In this document: positions 1-10,119 of the stretch, one piece after another
How the letters are laid out: every line of letters begins with the position of its first letter
Position numbering within the stretch: position 1 is the stretch's first letter
Assembly (NCBI GenBank): GCA_004369045.1
Contig: ML213526.1
Location: 68,382 to 132,381 of the forward strand
Length of the DNA: 64,000 bases
Source: Heliocybe sulcata
Taxonomy: Eukaryota; Basidiomycota; Agaricomycetes; Gloeophyllales; Gloeophyllaceae
Direction: 5' to 3'
Position numbers and translations under genes: made by a program
Notes under the pieces: generated by a model
The model's input: only the letters and a program-made list of their open reading frames with translations
What the model was told of the DNA's origin: nothing
Database searches by the model: none

Positions 1-3000
1 GCGAGAACTTGAAGGAATGGTTGCTATGCAAGTCCAAGCTCGAGGGACGTCTCACTCTGAGTGCAGGTATGTTTGTCTGATGTCTCCGACATGTGGTGAA
101 TGAGAATTTCTGCAGAGGTTGGGCAGGCCCTGTTGCGAAGACATGAGGCTTACGTCCGTCGCAATGAGGTTGGTCCTCGGCTTTAGTTCTGTAGCAGACA
201 CTCACGTCGGTGATGCAGCTCGCGCATCAATCACGGGAACCATCCCTGGCGCTGTCTGAACTGACGGAAGACGACGAGATCGACCCTAGGACACGCGAGG
301 AGCTGGACAGTCGTGTCGCCTTCCTCGTGCAGGAGAACGCGGTCTTGGAGAAGGTCAGCCCCTTCCCAGCACTCGTGACCACCCACCTTAAGTACGCCTA
401 GTAGCGACTCGCTCAATCAATGGTGAACTCTGAAGTTGCCGAGTCATCGAATAAGACAGCGCTGCAGCAGCTTGCCGATGCACGGGCGGAGATCTCTCGC
501 CTGCAGGCGCAGCATGCACGTTCGGTGGGATGGGACACGCGACTAGCAACCGTTGCGCAGGAGAAGGATGATCTACAGCAGGAGAGGGATAGCGAGGCCC
601 ATAGAGCGCGGATGGCGGAGGTGCGGCTGGCCGCACTAAAGGAGAAATCTTGTAAGCTTCAATCCACCGCTTCAGGAAATGTGATCTTCTAAACGTACGC
701 CATAGCTAAGCTGCAATTGGAAGTCCGTCGTCTCTACAAGGAACTTGAAAAGCAGAGATCTCATAGGCTGGAATTGTCCGAGGAAGTTCTGTCAGAGGCT
801 CGCTCCCACCTTGAGTCGCTGCAGCAATCGGTATGTGCCCCTGTCGACTCGATTTCTCCGGTAGCTCACGAAACAGCAGCGATTTGGCCATTCCACTACC
901 ACCGAAGATCCGGAAGTATCCAAGGTGCTCGAAACCCTTGTAGCTGACAACGAAGCGTTGAAACACGACAACGCGGAACTACAGAATCTACTGACGGAGA
1001 CACGAGAAGATTACCGTTCCCTCCAAGAAGAAGTCGAAGAGCACCGGGCTACTTTGCTTTCGAAGACAGGCAGTAAGTTATATTCATATGTACGGAGTAT
1101 TAGTGTCCGTTCCTCAACCCGCTGTCGCAGTGGAGACCCCTCAATCCCGGCACCGCGTCACGAATAGCCAGTCCTCAATAACTTACATCCGTTCCCCTAA
1201 TTTCAGCGCAAATACCGCGCTGTCGCCTTTGTCGACTAGTTTCTTTACGGGGAGACGAGCTCCCAGCGCAGAACGTGCCGCGAAGCGCAGATCGTTTGTG
1301 AGCCAGTCTAGATAGCTGATTGAGAGGCGTATTAAAGGTTTCTGTATCTTAGGAACCACTCACCCCGGAGACAGACCGCACCATGCTCTCTACCGATGAG
1401 GCGAAGCTGAGTTCTTCCAACTACATGGGGACCCAGCATTCTCCGCATAGAGGGGGCAATGATTTGGAGGAGGATGTCTCGACAGAGCATGCCCCGAGCC
1501 AGAAGCCATTGCTCCTCCTCTCCCGTACCAAGGCCGTCCAAACCGAGCCTACCTGGTCAGGCATGCTTGCACCTTCACCGGCGTACTCTGCCACAACTCC
1601 CGGCGACGGGCACTCCGAGTCGTCCTCCCTTACGGACTCTAGCCAGAACTCCGCACTCGGTAGCATTATAGAACGTGTCGGCACCCTCCTCAACCGCCTC
1701 ACCCAAGCCGACGCACTGACACTCACCAACCGACTTAAGCGACAACACCTTCACGGCGCTGACGTGGGGCACCTATCCCGGACAACTGTCGACTCGATCA
1801 TCAATGAGGTTACAGGGCTGCGCGCTCAGTACCGTGCGTTGTTGGAAGACGAGAAGATTGTGGTGACGTGTACGCGGAAGGAGCTTCGGGCGCTGTTCAA
1901 GGTGCTGAGGGAGGTGTTCCTCGAGATGGGGCAGCTAAGAGTCACACTGAACGATGTGATTCTTGACCCGAGTATCGCGCCGAAGGTGCGAGATATGGCC
2001 ATGAATCCTGCCGCGGCCAAGGGCGGGAAACCGGCGCCGTCATCTGGGCCGGTTTCCTGGATCGCGCCGATATCGAAGTTGTTTAGCGGAGCGGGGGTGA
2101 CCGAGGCAAAGCCCAGTCCACCGCTGAGGCCAGCGAGCAGGGGGCGGCCTGCTACGAAACTGGTACCGAAGTTGGGCCCTGCTCTGTCTGCAAGTACTAC
2201 GACAGTGAATGTAGAGTTTTCAGGAGGGGGAATAGGTCGCGCGGTGTCATCTTCGCATGTTCCAGTGATAACTCCAGGATCAGGGAGCGAAGGAGGGGCA
2301 GGAGAAGGTCCGAGAAATCTGATGGGGATCTTCGCTGGAGCGCCGAAGCCTGCGGAGGTAGATCCATGGGTCGTCCTCCCTAAAGATTCTCTGGCTGCGC
2401 CTTCCGCCCCCAATCTGAGGACGAGGAGTCAGAGTAGAGTTAAATCGCCTCTCGCGACTGCCACAATCGGAAGAAGAGGCCCGAAGCCACTGCAGCTCGT
2501 GGACGAGGCTCGGCTCTCTAGGAATTTGGATGCTATCATTGATGTGCACTCGCCCCAGGTGGGTAACGTGGATAATGACGGCGAGGAAGGAGGCTTCCAG
2601 CGGACGCTGCTTGAGCGGACATTGAAGCCAAGGGGACTGAGTGACTCGTCAATCCATACCACTTTCATGAACCATGGCGAGGATGAAGATATCCCTCAGG
2701 CGTCGGGACCGGGGCCCTCGGGGAGGCAAGAAGGGTGGCCTGATAGGCAAGGCGTGCTGCAAGCTCTGAGTCGGAAGATGCAAAGCTTCAGGTTAGGGGG
2801 AGCAGTCGGTGCTACGGCTGTTGCCGCTGGGGCGGTTGCGCAGCCTATAGCGTCTGCCTCCACCGCTGGAGGAGTAGGTTCAGGTACCGGGACTCCTTCA
2901 GCATCGTCTCCTATCCGGGAAAGGTTTGATCGCTCAGCATCGCCGGGTCTCGCGGGACTGATGGGCAATCTATCCTCCATGCCTTCGTGGAGCACAGGCG

Positions 3001-3086
3001 AGCTTGAGCCCCGCGCTGTCCCGCATTTCGTGGGTAGCCCTATGAGAGGACGGGAGGATGATGGGATGTGGAGGGAGACGCGATGA
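1..3086 (+). CDS. Coiled-coil protein, 3' part (5' end outside window)
   Basis: I do not recognise the family. The gene enters from the left edge, and its first exons carry heptad-rich Glu/Lys/Leu sequence typical of a long coiled coil. Clear introns include about 67-115, 168-219 and 654-706. The long last exon, open from about 1370, encodes roughly 570 residues. It begins with a Ser/Thr-rich linker, followed by a conserved-looking helical block near 1660-1990 (LLNRLTQADALTLTNRL, then RKELRALFKVLREVFLEMGQ), and ends in a low-complexity Pro/Ser/Gly-rich tail with an Ala/Val-rich hydrophobic patch near 2800-2850. There is no enzyme motif. The architecture suits a cytoskeletal or organelle tether, but this is inference only. 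The stop is TGA at 3084-3086. Coding status is secure; function is unknown. Confidence 0.75.
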
Positions 3087-3865
3087 GGGTACGTTGCTGT
3101 TGCCTATCTGTTCTCTATTTGCTCGGAGACGATAGCTATTGGATCGCAGGTCAAGTTGCATGTCCTACAGTTGTTCGACAGGTCCTTAGCAGGAATGTAT
3201 ATTGTTATTCATTTGTATGTATTGAATACCTAGCATTTGCCATAACTCAGCTTCAAGGTCGCGAGTACGTCGAAATCCGGCGAGGCGCATTGACGTCCGG
3301 TATGTATGCTAGACATGGGAACTGGCAAGTACGCGTCTGCTACAATTATACCACTAGCGGCCTCGTACCACTGACCGTCTCGACCGTCATGATCACTCTT
3401 GAGTGGTTATACATTCGTTGGACTGCCCGGACTAGTGACAAAGGTCAGATCTGCCGTTACTGCCTGTCGGGGAGGACTGGCATCTTTTCTTGACTGTACG
3501 TCAATCACAAGGCAGACAGTACGAGATATAGCCTGAGTGAGAATTGATTAGTCCTCACATCCAGTCTTGAAAATGAGGACTTGTCAGGTCTTTGCAACGC
3601 CCTCGGGCAGCGTGCATTTGCAATCGGGCACCTCTGATCATAGTCTATCACAGGATTGCTGTGAATGTCGATGTCGCCTGATTATACAGAAGCTGTGAAG
3701 CTGTGACAGTCTTGCCTCGCCAAGAACATGGAAGAACCGCAAGCTCGGTCAAGGCTGAAGGTAGAAGCGCCAAAGCAAGGCGAAGCGGTTCCTGGTGTGC
3801 AATGCCAGAGAGGTCTGATGGGAGAGACTTCCGAGTCGATCCGCGTGCCGAGGGGCACAGCAGAG
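3087..3865. other. Intergenic, left of inverted-repeat element
   Basis: There is no supported gene. Short open frames here lack coding character, and the 3068-3493 frame begins inside the previous gene in another frame. The first part is probably the 3' UTR and terminator of the coiled-coil gene. Confidence 0.5.
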
Positions 3866-3884
3866 TAGGACCCCCGATAATAGG

Positions 3885-4043
3885 TATCGATGCCTGATCG
3901 CGGTCCGGACAAAAAATCGGTCGCCCAGACGCAAATGCCTGATTTTATCCGGACAAAACGGCCGAAAACTGCTTGAACGCCTGTTTCATTGTCCGGACAA
4001 ATCGTGGCCATAATTTGTGGGCCTGATGCGTAGTCCGGACAAA
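3885..4043 (+). repeat. Regular ~44-bp degenerate repeat units with TCCGGACAAA
   Basis: TCCGGACAAA occurs at 3904, 3948, 3992 and 4034 (spacing 44, 44, 42), each preceded by a GCCTG-type motif. The same motif pair returns in the right half at 4571, 4611 and 4645, all in the same orientation. The regular spacing and position inside the element ends suggest subterminal protein-binding sites, possibly for a transposase supplied elsewhere. That function is inferred. Confidence 0.8.
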
Positions 4044-4044
4044 G

Positions 4045-4130
4045 GCTCGTTGGTGCAGTCGGCAAGCGTACTGCAGTCGTGTCTGACCCGGTGACGCAAG
4101 GTTCGAATCCCACGTAGTGCATTTCTTTTT
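4045..4130 (+). pseudogene. tRNA-like sequence (degenerate) inside the MITE
   Basis: An A-box-like TGGTGCAGTCGG and a perfect B-box GGTTCGAATCC lie at tRNA spacing, followed by a T-run (TTTCTTTTT) that could stop RNA polymerase III. The acceptor, anticodon and T stems do not pair acceptably, so I do not call a working tRNA. It is best read as a decayed tRNA or SINE-like head captured in the element, possibly still carrying a polymerase III promoter. Confidence 0.5.
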
Positions 4131-5400
4131 GTTGTTGGTGTCCCATACAGATTTCTTTTCTCTTTCATTCTTGAGTACTACGAGTCAGCTTATATATAGT
4201 ATACTAAATTGATAATGTATATATACTATTGACAATCAAAGTAATCATATACAATATGAAAATTTAAGCTAGCAATAGCGCTGGGTAGCGTGCTTTCTGT
4301 GTATTCATGGACATGCGGACGTGTAGCTCACAAGTCCTAGCAGCCGTCACTGAATGGAGAAGTTACGCGCCCGCTATCGACGGGCAGGGAACAAGGATGG
4401 TGATGGTGGGCACGAGTAGTAGGATGGTTACCTGACCGGTGTATGTTTGATTATGGGCATATAAACCCGTTGCATCGCTCAGAGAACGCTAGAAATTACT
4501 TCTTTATAGCTTTTGAAACGCCTGATCCGGGAATCCGGACGGAAAACTGGGCTGAGGCCTAAGCCCGAAGTCCGGACAAATGGCCTCGAAATCTCGGACC
4601 CCTGATCTAATCCGGACAAAAACAGCCGATTTTTGGGAAATTTATCCGGACAAAATTCCAAAATTTTGGAAATCCGGGATCAGGCATCGATACCTATTAT
4701 CGGGGGTCCTAGCAGAGTCCGCAGCAGTCATATGCCACCCACAGCGACAATGAAACACGAGCTGAAACGCGAGACGAGCTTCAAGATCAGGATAAATAGT
4801 AATTGACGGAGGCTGCGTATTGTGCGTGGAGTCAAAGTCAAAGCGGCGAGATCCTTGTGGAGACTACCTAAGTATCATGAACACTTATTGGTCGTCTACT
4901 GAAGGTCGGCGGTTAGAAATCGACGACCCGTAAACCTACGTTGTGGCTGCGGTTCGTAGTTTTAGGATCAAAATCGGTGACTCGTGGAGAGGCTGGCGGC
5001 CAAGGAGCATCAGCCGCTCGCCTGCATGCCATGACATCGGCAAGACAGGTCGGCAGTATCATCACCGCAATGAAGAGATTGCAGGACGACGCATACTGTC
5101 GGGAGATGAGTCGACGACAATGCGTATCATTGTCGCTCAATCCAGTCTATTCTCGCTATCTGTAGCCTGATCGTTGAATGCTATTATCAACGCACAAGAC
5201 AGCTAATAACAACATACCGGAGCGGTACCCTGTACGCTAGCGCGCGAAGCAGAAATAACGGCAATGCACTGCCTCCGTGGCAGACCCTGTGACGGCGGTA
5301 TTCTAGTTCACCGGATTCTGGTCAGATGCGTCTGCTGCGCGATTCACACACAGCTCGTTCCTTGCAGTCAACAAGCGCGGCTTCCCACCGGTGTGTCTTC

Positions 5401-5408
5401 ATATAAAA
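5401..5408 (+). promoter_or_regulatory. TATA-like box of the stomatin gene
   Basis: ATATAAAA lies 35 bp before the chosen stomatin ATG at 5443. The position is reasonable for a TATA element with a short leader; no transcript data are available. Confidence 0.35.
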
Positions 5409-5442
5409 CGCAGGGATTGCTGGTCGCTGATGGTCAATGGAG

Positions 5443-6761
5443 ATGTCGTCCCTCGACCGCAAAGACCGCGTTCCGTCCGTCAGCGAGGGTTCCTCTCGTG
5501 GGAACGTCGTGGACCACGATGCACCGCACGGTACGCACAGGTCCTCTCGTTCTTGCCATGTCTCTCAACCATATCGCTGGTTGCGTCAGTGACTACAGAT
5601 GGCGAGCCAAGGCAGTTTAACCCAGCTAAAGCAAAGAGCCATGTCATCACAGTGCAGCCATTGAAGCGCAGCGAGATGCAGGTGCGTGGGCTTCAAGCAG
5701 GCAATTTGAGACATATTCTGAACCGCTATGATAGCCTTCATATGCCCAGGATCTTGGGACCGGAGAAGTCCAGCATGGCATCTACGGGAGTATGTTACAA
5801 TGCCTGGGGTCAGTTGTCGGCCTCTGTGGCGCAATTCCTTGCTGCCCGTTCCCGAACCCGTACCGAAACGTTCAGCAAGGTACGTCAGGTTCGACTGACT
5901 GCGTCTGGTCGCAGTGCTAATGCGGTGCGATAGGCTCGGTGGGCCTTGTTTCTCGCTTCGGACAGTTCTACAAGTCCGTCGACCCGGGTCTGGTGAACGT
6001 GAACGTATGCACGGAATCCTTGAAGGTTGTGGACGTCAAGATCCAAATCAGCCCAATTGGCAGACAGAAAGTCATCACGCGCGACAACGTCGACGTCGAG
6101 ATGTAAGCACGCTCCACACCAGTGTCATCTCAAGTTTACTCACCCCTCCTCCAGCGACTCGGTCATCTACTTCCAAATCAACAACCCCTACCGCTCCGCC
6201 TTCGGCATCACCGACCTCCGCCAAGCCCTCATCGAGCGCGCGCAAACCACCCTGCGGCACGTCGTCGGCGCCCGCGCCGTCCAGTCCGTCGTCACCGAGC
6301 GCGAAGCCATCGCCTTCGAGATCGCCGAGATCGTCGGCGACGTCGCGGACAGGTGGGGCGTCACCATCGAGGGCATCCTCATCAAGGACATCATCTTCTC
6401 CCCCGAGGTCTCCGCCTCCCTCTCCTCCGCCGCGCAGCAGAAGCGTATCGGAGAGAGCAAGGTCATCGCCGCGCGCGCCGAGGTCGACGCGGCGCGGCTG
6501 ATGAGGCAGGCCGCGGATATTTTGGCCAGTCCGGCGGCCATGCAGATCAGGCAGCTCGAGGCGCTCCAGCAGATGGCGAAGAGCGCACAGAGCAAGGTCG
6601 TGTTTGTCCCGATGCAGCTGCAGAGCGATGTTATCGGGCAGACGGGTGCGGGCCCCTCTGGCGAGGGCTCATCGGGTGCGAAGTTGATCTCGAGCGAGTC
6701 TGGAGAAGGTATTGGTGCTGCCGGTCGGGCCGGTGTTCTTTCCAGCATGTCAGATATCTGA
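5443..6761 (+). CDS. Stomatin/band 7 (SPFH) membrane scaffold protein
   Basis: This SPFH-domain protein assembles into oligomeric scaffolds on membranes, probably mitochondrial or plasma membrane lipid domains. The exons 5443-5530, 5599-5681, 5735-5879, 5934-6102 and 6155-6761 give 363 residues in one frame. The N-terminal part has the fungal stomatin signature VQPLKRSEMQ then PSYAQDLGTG. A Cys/Pro-containing membrane hairpin (GLCGAIPCCPFPNPY) follows, then the SPFH domain beginning GSVGLVSRFGQFYKSVDPGL. The C-terminal half contains the highly conserved block KRIGESKVIAARAEVDAARL and ADILASPAAMQIRQLEALQQ. The tail is a Gly/Ser-rich variable end. The start was chosen because the 5530/5599 splice restores the conserved frame; this first exon is the least certain part. 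A stomatin-like assignment is firmer than any particular organelle. Confidence 0.9.
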
Positions 6762-7132
6762 TTATGCTTTTGTTCAAGCTGCATGATGCTCCTTTGCTTG
6801 CCAGCTGGTTTGCGGTCTTTGTATGCGCATGCCTTATCTTCGCTTTCACTGCTGTCTTCACCGCAACTTGTACTTCTATCTCTATTATCCTGCTCACGAT
6901 TGACGGCTTGTACGATTACCTTACCCTTTCATGTTTTGTTCGGATCATACGCTAATCTCATGCTTTCTTTGGATCCTGTCGTATTCGGGAATGGATGGAC
7001 GGATTTACAAGAAAAATACAATGTTAATATTGGAAGATATAAGATATAGCAGCGACGAAAGAAGCAGGTAACCAACGACACCCGCCTCACCCCCGAAAGT
7101 AGCTCCAAGATCTCTGACCTCTCAGAACCCAG
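6762..7132. other. Convergent intergenic spacer
   Basis: This is the shared 3' region between the stomatin gene (+) and the RGS gene (-). Nothing was recognised apart from pyrimidine-rich and AT-rich stretches expected of 3' ends. Confidence 0.6.
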
Positions 7133-8680
7133 TCAGCGCTGCACCCCACTTGGTACACTCAAGATGATCGCAACATATACCTTGCCGCACGTCAGTACAC
7201 CCGGGCCAGCTATCCACCACATTGACACGACAAAACACTCACCAAGCTGAACCACGCCCCAAACACCCAAATATCCCTCATCACCTTCTTGTGCACCTGC
7301 GCAATCCGCGGGTCGAGCACCACCCTCTCTGGACCAAAGACCGGCACCCTCCACTTGTCCTCTTTTTCGCGGGCGGCAAAGGGCGCGATGACGGCCTTCT
7401 CTTGCTGAGCGGCCGACTCCGAGTCGGAAGGCGGCGAAGAGAGCTCCCAGGGCCGGACTTGCATGCCACCGCGGCGCCAGACCCGGGAGCAGAATCTGTG
7501 CGTAGAGTAAGGGACCGTGCGAGAAATGCGGGCAGGGAAGGGATCGTACCCGCGCCAGGCAGCGTATACCTGCATCGCGCCGATGGCGGCGATGGGGAGG
7601 GAGAAGAGGCGCCAGGCGCGGTTGGCTTGCGACGGGACGGGGAGGGTGACTATGAGGGCGATGGCGATGGCGAGGCCGAGGAGGATGTCGAGGATGCCTA
7701 TGATGTACCTGCAAGCCGGCGTGTGAGCGGGATGAGAAGGGGAGGAGGGGAGACGCACCAGAATAGTTGGAGAGGTAGGTTGATGTTCGTGGATGCGTAT
7801 GCGAGGAAGCGGGGGAGGGAAACGGTCTCGAGGGAGTTGTAGACCTCTTCGTATATCGGCAGCAACTGCAATGGCGTCAACGTGATCAAGAGCGGCTATT
7901 TACTAGAAAGCAGGGTATACTCACGACGTCCGGATGGGTGTTCCACGTCAGGTCGCTAAGAGTGGCGTCCCTCACTCTCGAATCGAGTGACAGTTCCTGC
8001 TCAGAGCTAGGGCGGAAAAACGTCGCCACAACCTTCGCAATCTCCTCCCTGAACGGCTGGCTTTCAGGGTGAATCGTTATTGGCCTGCCCGACTCTCCCG
8101 CGGACCACAGCAGCGGCGAGGTCGACAGCGGCACGGCGAAGCTGCATCTGCTCGCGGACCGCTGAGGGGGAGCGAGGCCCTCCAAGCTCAGTGCCGGTTT
8201 GACCATCTGCATCTCGCTGACGCTGGTGTACGTCAGTGTGGACCGGGCAGAGGACACGGTCGCCCGCCGTTCAGACTGTGCGAGGGTGCGCTCTGTGCGT
8301 GCGAGCGAAGGTTGGGAGAAGGGGAAGTGGGCTGCCTGGGAGCCTGGGCTTTGCGACTGTTCGGAGAGTGGGAGGGAGAAGAAGCGTGCACGGTAGTCTT
8401 GGTACCATACTACGAAGTGGAGGTTCTCGAGCGAGAATTCCTGGGAGATAAGTCAGACATTGCACTTGCTTCTCCCTGAGTTAAGCTCGATCTGTGCGTA
8501 CCACGTATGAAAGATACGCCTCGAAATCAGGCAAGCTGCAAATTCAAATGAATTCGTGTATTCGAGTCACCGCATGCTGATATACGCATGATGAACTTAC
8601 CCAATTGGCGTGCAGGTGTCTCCGGATAACAGATGTGCGAGCCTGGTGTCTGTGAGCTGCTGGCTGAGATTCAGCTTCAT
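7133..8680 (-). CDS. RGS-domain, three-helix membrane protein (Rax1-like)
   Basis: The protein begins MKLNLSQQLTDTRLAHLL and runs into a regulator-of-G-protein-signalling domain: LPDFEAYLSY, a spliced intron, then EFSLENLHFVVWYQDYRARF. A Ser-rich insert (about 8100-8400) interrupts the domain, which resumes near LSDLTWNTHPDVV and YEEVYNSLETVSLPRFLAYA. Three hydrophobic segments follow: YIIGILDILLGLAIAIALIV, LFSLPIAAIGAMQVYAAW and a last one (DIWVFGAWFSL joined to VYVAIILSV) made by splicing near 7205. RGS domain plus three C-terminal helices is the plan of yeast Rax1, a polarity and bud-site landmark protein; other fungal RGS membrane proteins are possible. Start ATG 8680 was chosen because it gives an N-terminus directly joined to the RGS domain. 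At least four introns. Confidence 0.82.
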
Positions 8681-10119
8681 GGAGACACGGTCAAGACGTG
8701 CTCTCCATCTTCCAGCTGCTGGTCGAGAAGGCATCCGAAATATTGGAGATTGGATTTTGTGCTACACCGGCAGAAGCTGTAGAATGTCAAGAAGAAACGA
8801 GTGTATGGCGGATGTGGACAAGAGTTCGAGACGACGCCTCGAGCAGCGTCCCCACAGGCCTTACGCCGAGCCATGATCCATTACGAAAAGGCCAGCGAGC
8901 TTTGTATTGCAACTGCCTAAGCAGGCCATCCGTAGGCGGATGCAAACCGGTGGCTGCATAGACGCAGATCGCGACCGACGCGGACGCCAAATTCAGATTC
9001 CGTCTACCCCATGCCGCCGGCTTCGGAGGCAGCAAAGTTACCATTTTGAGACGTATGTCGGAAAACATACCGTCGGGTATTGCGTATCCATATGCCCTGA
9101 CAGGTTTTGGCGTGGTGGTAGGGTCTGGGCAGAATATATTCAATAAAACATGCAGGGACCTGGACTGGAGATTTGAGATCTGAGAAGTAAATGGCTCAAG
9201 CAACCATTCCAACGCGGATAGATCTGACGCTGGGATAGCACTGCAGCAGCTAGGATCGGCGTGTATACGCAAAGGAAGCTTGAGATTATCGCAGAAACAT
9301 CTCCGTCAGCACATGCGCGCGAAAGCAGTCATGAAGTAACCAGGATCACCCGAAAGCACGGTCAGTCATAGTCTAAGTGACAGGCTGCGCAGTGGCACAT
9401 GGAACGCCTCACATTCGCTTGACCATGTCGACCTCCATTGATGCAATATCGCATGCATCTCGTAAGTGCACTTCATACAACGGTGTCGGGGAAAGGACTC
9501 GTATCACCGCCTGTCGGATCCAGTCAGGCGTTCCACGGCTTACTACCCAGCGGCGCCGGGGCGGACGCCACAAGCGAGACAGCGCTGATACCTGTCCTAT
9601 GACCACTGCGCCTCTAGCGGCCCTCAACGGCCTCCGGAATACTAGCGCTGAGATCCAGCGTGGATATGAACCCGGTCTATAAAATGCCCGCAGTCAAGCC
9701 ACAGCAGAGTCCTGCTGCTCATACGCGCCCACACTTGGCGGTAAATATTGACGTTGCGGGACGTTAAGGGCGGGAAGCGTTCCTTATCGTCTTGCTAGTA
9801 GCGCGACCCCGAAGACTAACCCCGCTGACCTGTTTTATCGCAGTCAATGCCCCGCTGCTTACCATCCAGGTGCGTTATCGTGGCTTGAGTCCGCGTCTTC
9901 GAGGAAGACTTCCGCCGTCGGGCACGATAGTTTCTATCCTGGTATGGGATAGGTATCTCGGTTCTCAGCCAGTATCAGTACAACACCCGCACATACGGAC
10001 ATTCCATATATCACGCACAGCACGACAGGACGCAGCTTTCCACGACACCCACGGCACCACAACCTGAGAAGCACGAGAGTAGACAAAGCACCCAACAACC
10101 TACAACAAGGCAAGAGAAG
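8681..10119. other. Intergenic region, 1.4 kb
   Basis: No gene is supported. Frames at 8787-9272 (-) and 9377-9682 (+) show no recognisable domain or splice context. A TATAAAA at 9678-9684 points rightward, but I found no coding sequence after it that I can support before the convergent gene end at 10120. Confidence 0.5.

Larger units (their letters stand above)
3868..4709. mobile_element. 842-bp non-autonomous inverted-repeat element (MITE-like)
   Basis: Positions 3868-3899 and 4678-4709 are perfect 32-bp inverted repeats (outer end GGACCCCCGATAATAGGTAT). TA lies directly outside each end, so one reading is a TA target duplication as in Tc1/mariner/pogo elements. If the TA is counted as part of the repeat (34 bp), the flanks show a 6-bp duplication GCAGAG on both sides, which would suggest another superfamily. 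There is no transposase frame. Inside lie seven direct copies of TCCGGACAAA, a degenerate tRNA-like segment and an AT-rich stretch at 4190-4260. The perfect ends imply a recent insertion. The family is not assigned. Confidence 0.85.

Noticed and set aside
3885-4043. Regular spaced repeats resembling a CRISPR array
   Set aside because: The repeat core is 10 bp, the units are degenerate, the genome is eukaryotic, and the copies lie inside a TIR element.
4045-4122. Functional tRNA gene
   Set aside because: A and B boxes are present, but acceptor, anticodon and T stems do not pair; kept only as a tRNA-like remnant.
6122-6955. Long Arg/His-rich frame on the + strand overlapping the stomatin gene
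   Set aside because: It is a GC-rich shadow of the stomatin exon in another frame.
9377-10067. Possible + strand gene after the TATAAAA at 9678
   Set aside because: No domain, no splice structure and no conserved motif; called intergenic.
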